A stretch of DNA of 5,753 bases from Roseburia sp. CAG:309. GTDB taxonomy: Bacteria; Bacillota; Clostridia; Lachnospirales; Lachnospiraceae. The notes below the pieces were generated by a model that was given only the letters and a program-made list of their open reading frames with translations, did not search any database and was not told the origin of the DNA. Where the stretch lies: contig FR894075.1 in assembly GCA_000434115.1 (NCBI GenBank), forward strand, positions 1 through 5,753. Reading direction: 5' to 3'. Shown in pieces: positions 5,094 to 5,753 of the stretch (position 1 is its first letter; every line of letters begins with the position of its first letter). Position numbers and translations under genes: made by a program.

Positions 5094-5753
5094 ATGTGGA
5101 TGTTATATGCCATAGGTTCGTCGTTTTTGGCCGGAATAACGGCAATTTTAGCAAAGTGCGGAATTAAGAAAACGGATTCCGATGTCGGGACAGCGATCCG
5201 AACGATCGTGGTACTTGTGTTTTCCTGGCTGATGGTGTTGGTTACCGGAACCGGAGGACAGATTACGCAGATCAGTGGTAAGACATTTCTGTTTCTGGTA
5301 TTATCTGGACTTGCCACCGGGGCTTCCTGGCTGTGTTATTTTCACGCATTGCAAAAGGGAAATGTCAATAAAGTGGTGCCGATCGATAAATCGAGTACGG
5401 TGCTGACTATTTTACTGGCGCTTATCTTTCTGCATGAGGGAATGACGGCAGGCAAAGTGATATCCATTGTTTTGATCGGTCTGGGAACCATGCTTATGAT
5501 CACGAAAAAGGAAACAACGGAAGCGAAAACAGAGAAAAAAGACTGGTTTATTTATGCGGTTCTTTCGGCGGTATTTGCAAGTTTGACAGCAATTCTCGGA
5601 AAAATAGGAATTGAAAATATAGATTCCAATCTGGGAACGGCGATCCGTACAACCGTGGTACTTTTGATGGCATGGATGATGGTATTTGCGACCGGAAAAC
5701 GAAAATCAGTAAAACAAATCGAAGGAAAAGAATTGGTATTTATTCTTTTGTCC
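5094..5753 (+). CDS. EamA-family (DMT superfamily) transporter, 3'-truncated by the window edge
   Basis: The frame is open from ATG 5094 to the last base, giving 220 residues of a protein that usually has about 280-300. It is a hydrophobic multi-helix protein with the two-fold EamA duplication. Residues 1-52 ('TAILAKCGIKKTD' then 'GTAIRTIVVL' and 'MVLVTG') match residues 151-201 ('TAILGKIGIENID' then 'GTAIRTTVVL' and 'MVFATG'). Between them lie 'ASWLCYFHALQKGNVNKVVPIDKSS' features (residues 77-101) and 'LHEG' (113-116), typical of the end of an EamA half. A short charged linker (138-150, KKETTEAKTEKKD) joins the halves. These are inner-membrane drug/metabolite transporters, and the substrate cannot be told from sequence. 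About seven helices are visible, with the last two or three lost to the window edge. It is preceded by its own promoter. Confidence 0.9.
   Translation, partial: MWMLYAIGSSFLAGITAILAKCGIKKTDSDVGTAIRTIVVLVFSWLMVLVTGTGGQITQISGKTFLFLVLSGLATGASWLCYFHALQKGNVNKVVPIDKSSTVLTILLALIFLHEGMTAGKVISIVLIGLGTMLMITKKETTEAKTEKKDWFIYAVLSAVFASLTAILGKIGIENIDSNLGTAIRTTVVLLMAWMMVFATGKRKSVKQIEGKELVFILLS

Noticed and set aside
4976..5317. Minus-strand open frame of 113 codons
   Set aside because: It overlaps the end of the ATPase gene and the start of the EamA transporter antisense, with no recognisable domain. It is a coding shadow.
1..5753. Mobile element, CRISPR array or defence island
   Set aside because: No transposase, integrase, terminal repeats or spacer-repeat array was seen. 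The DUF4143 ATPase alone does not make a defence system.

Overview
The window looks like chromosome from a low-to-mid GC anaerobic Firmicute, most likely a gut clostridium of the Lachnospiraceae type. This is inferred from strong GGAGG/GAGGTG ribosome binding sites, near-consensus sigma-A promoters, AT-rich spacers and the gene families present. All four genes lie on the + strand. No rRNA, tRNA, CRISPR array, insertion sequence or phage gene is visible.

Region 1 (1-2406) is the 3' part of a long gene for an apparently extracytoplasmic beta-repeat protein. The reading frame is open to the left edge, so its true start and any signal peptide lie outside the window. What remains reads as three diverged Ig-like repeats of about 105 residues, then six repeats of about 67-83 residues resembling Cna-B or carboxypeptidase regulatory-like domains. 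Each of the six carries a G-[TE]-Y motif.

Region 2 (2407-2575) is the most interesting part. It holds a near-perfect promoter, then an RNA leader that matches the fluoride riboswitch (crcB motif). A terminator hairpin overlaps the aptamer's pseudoknot strand, and a strong ribosome binding site follows. This is the layout of a transcriptional fluoride-ON switch.

Region 3 (2576-3751) is the gene under that switch. It is not CrcB/Fluc or a CLC-F exchanger, but a cation:proton antiporter of the CPA superfamily with NHA/SLC9B-like motifs. The natural reading is that fluoride stress induces this antiporter, either for pH/ion homeostasis or for a more direct role in fluoride resistance.

Region 4 (3752-5059) has its own promoter and encodes an AAA_14/DUF4143 ATPase whose C-terminal nuclease-like fold has Asn where the family normally has a core Asp. 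Region 5 (5060-5753) starts with a promoter overlapping the ATPase stop codon. It encodes the first 220 residues of an EamA-type (DMT) transporter that runs off the right edge. The four genes look like separate transcription units, and I see no sign that regions 1, 4 and 5 work together with the fluoride unit.
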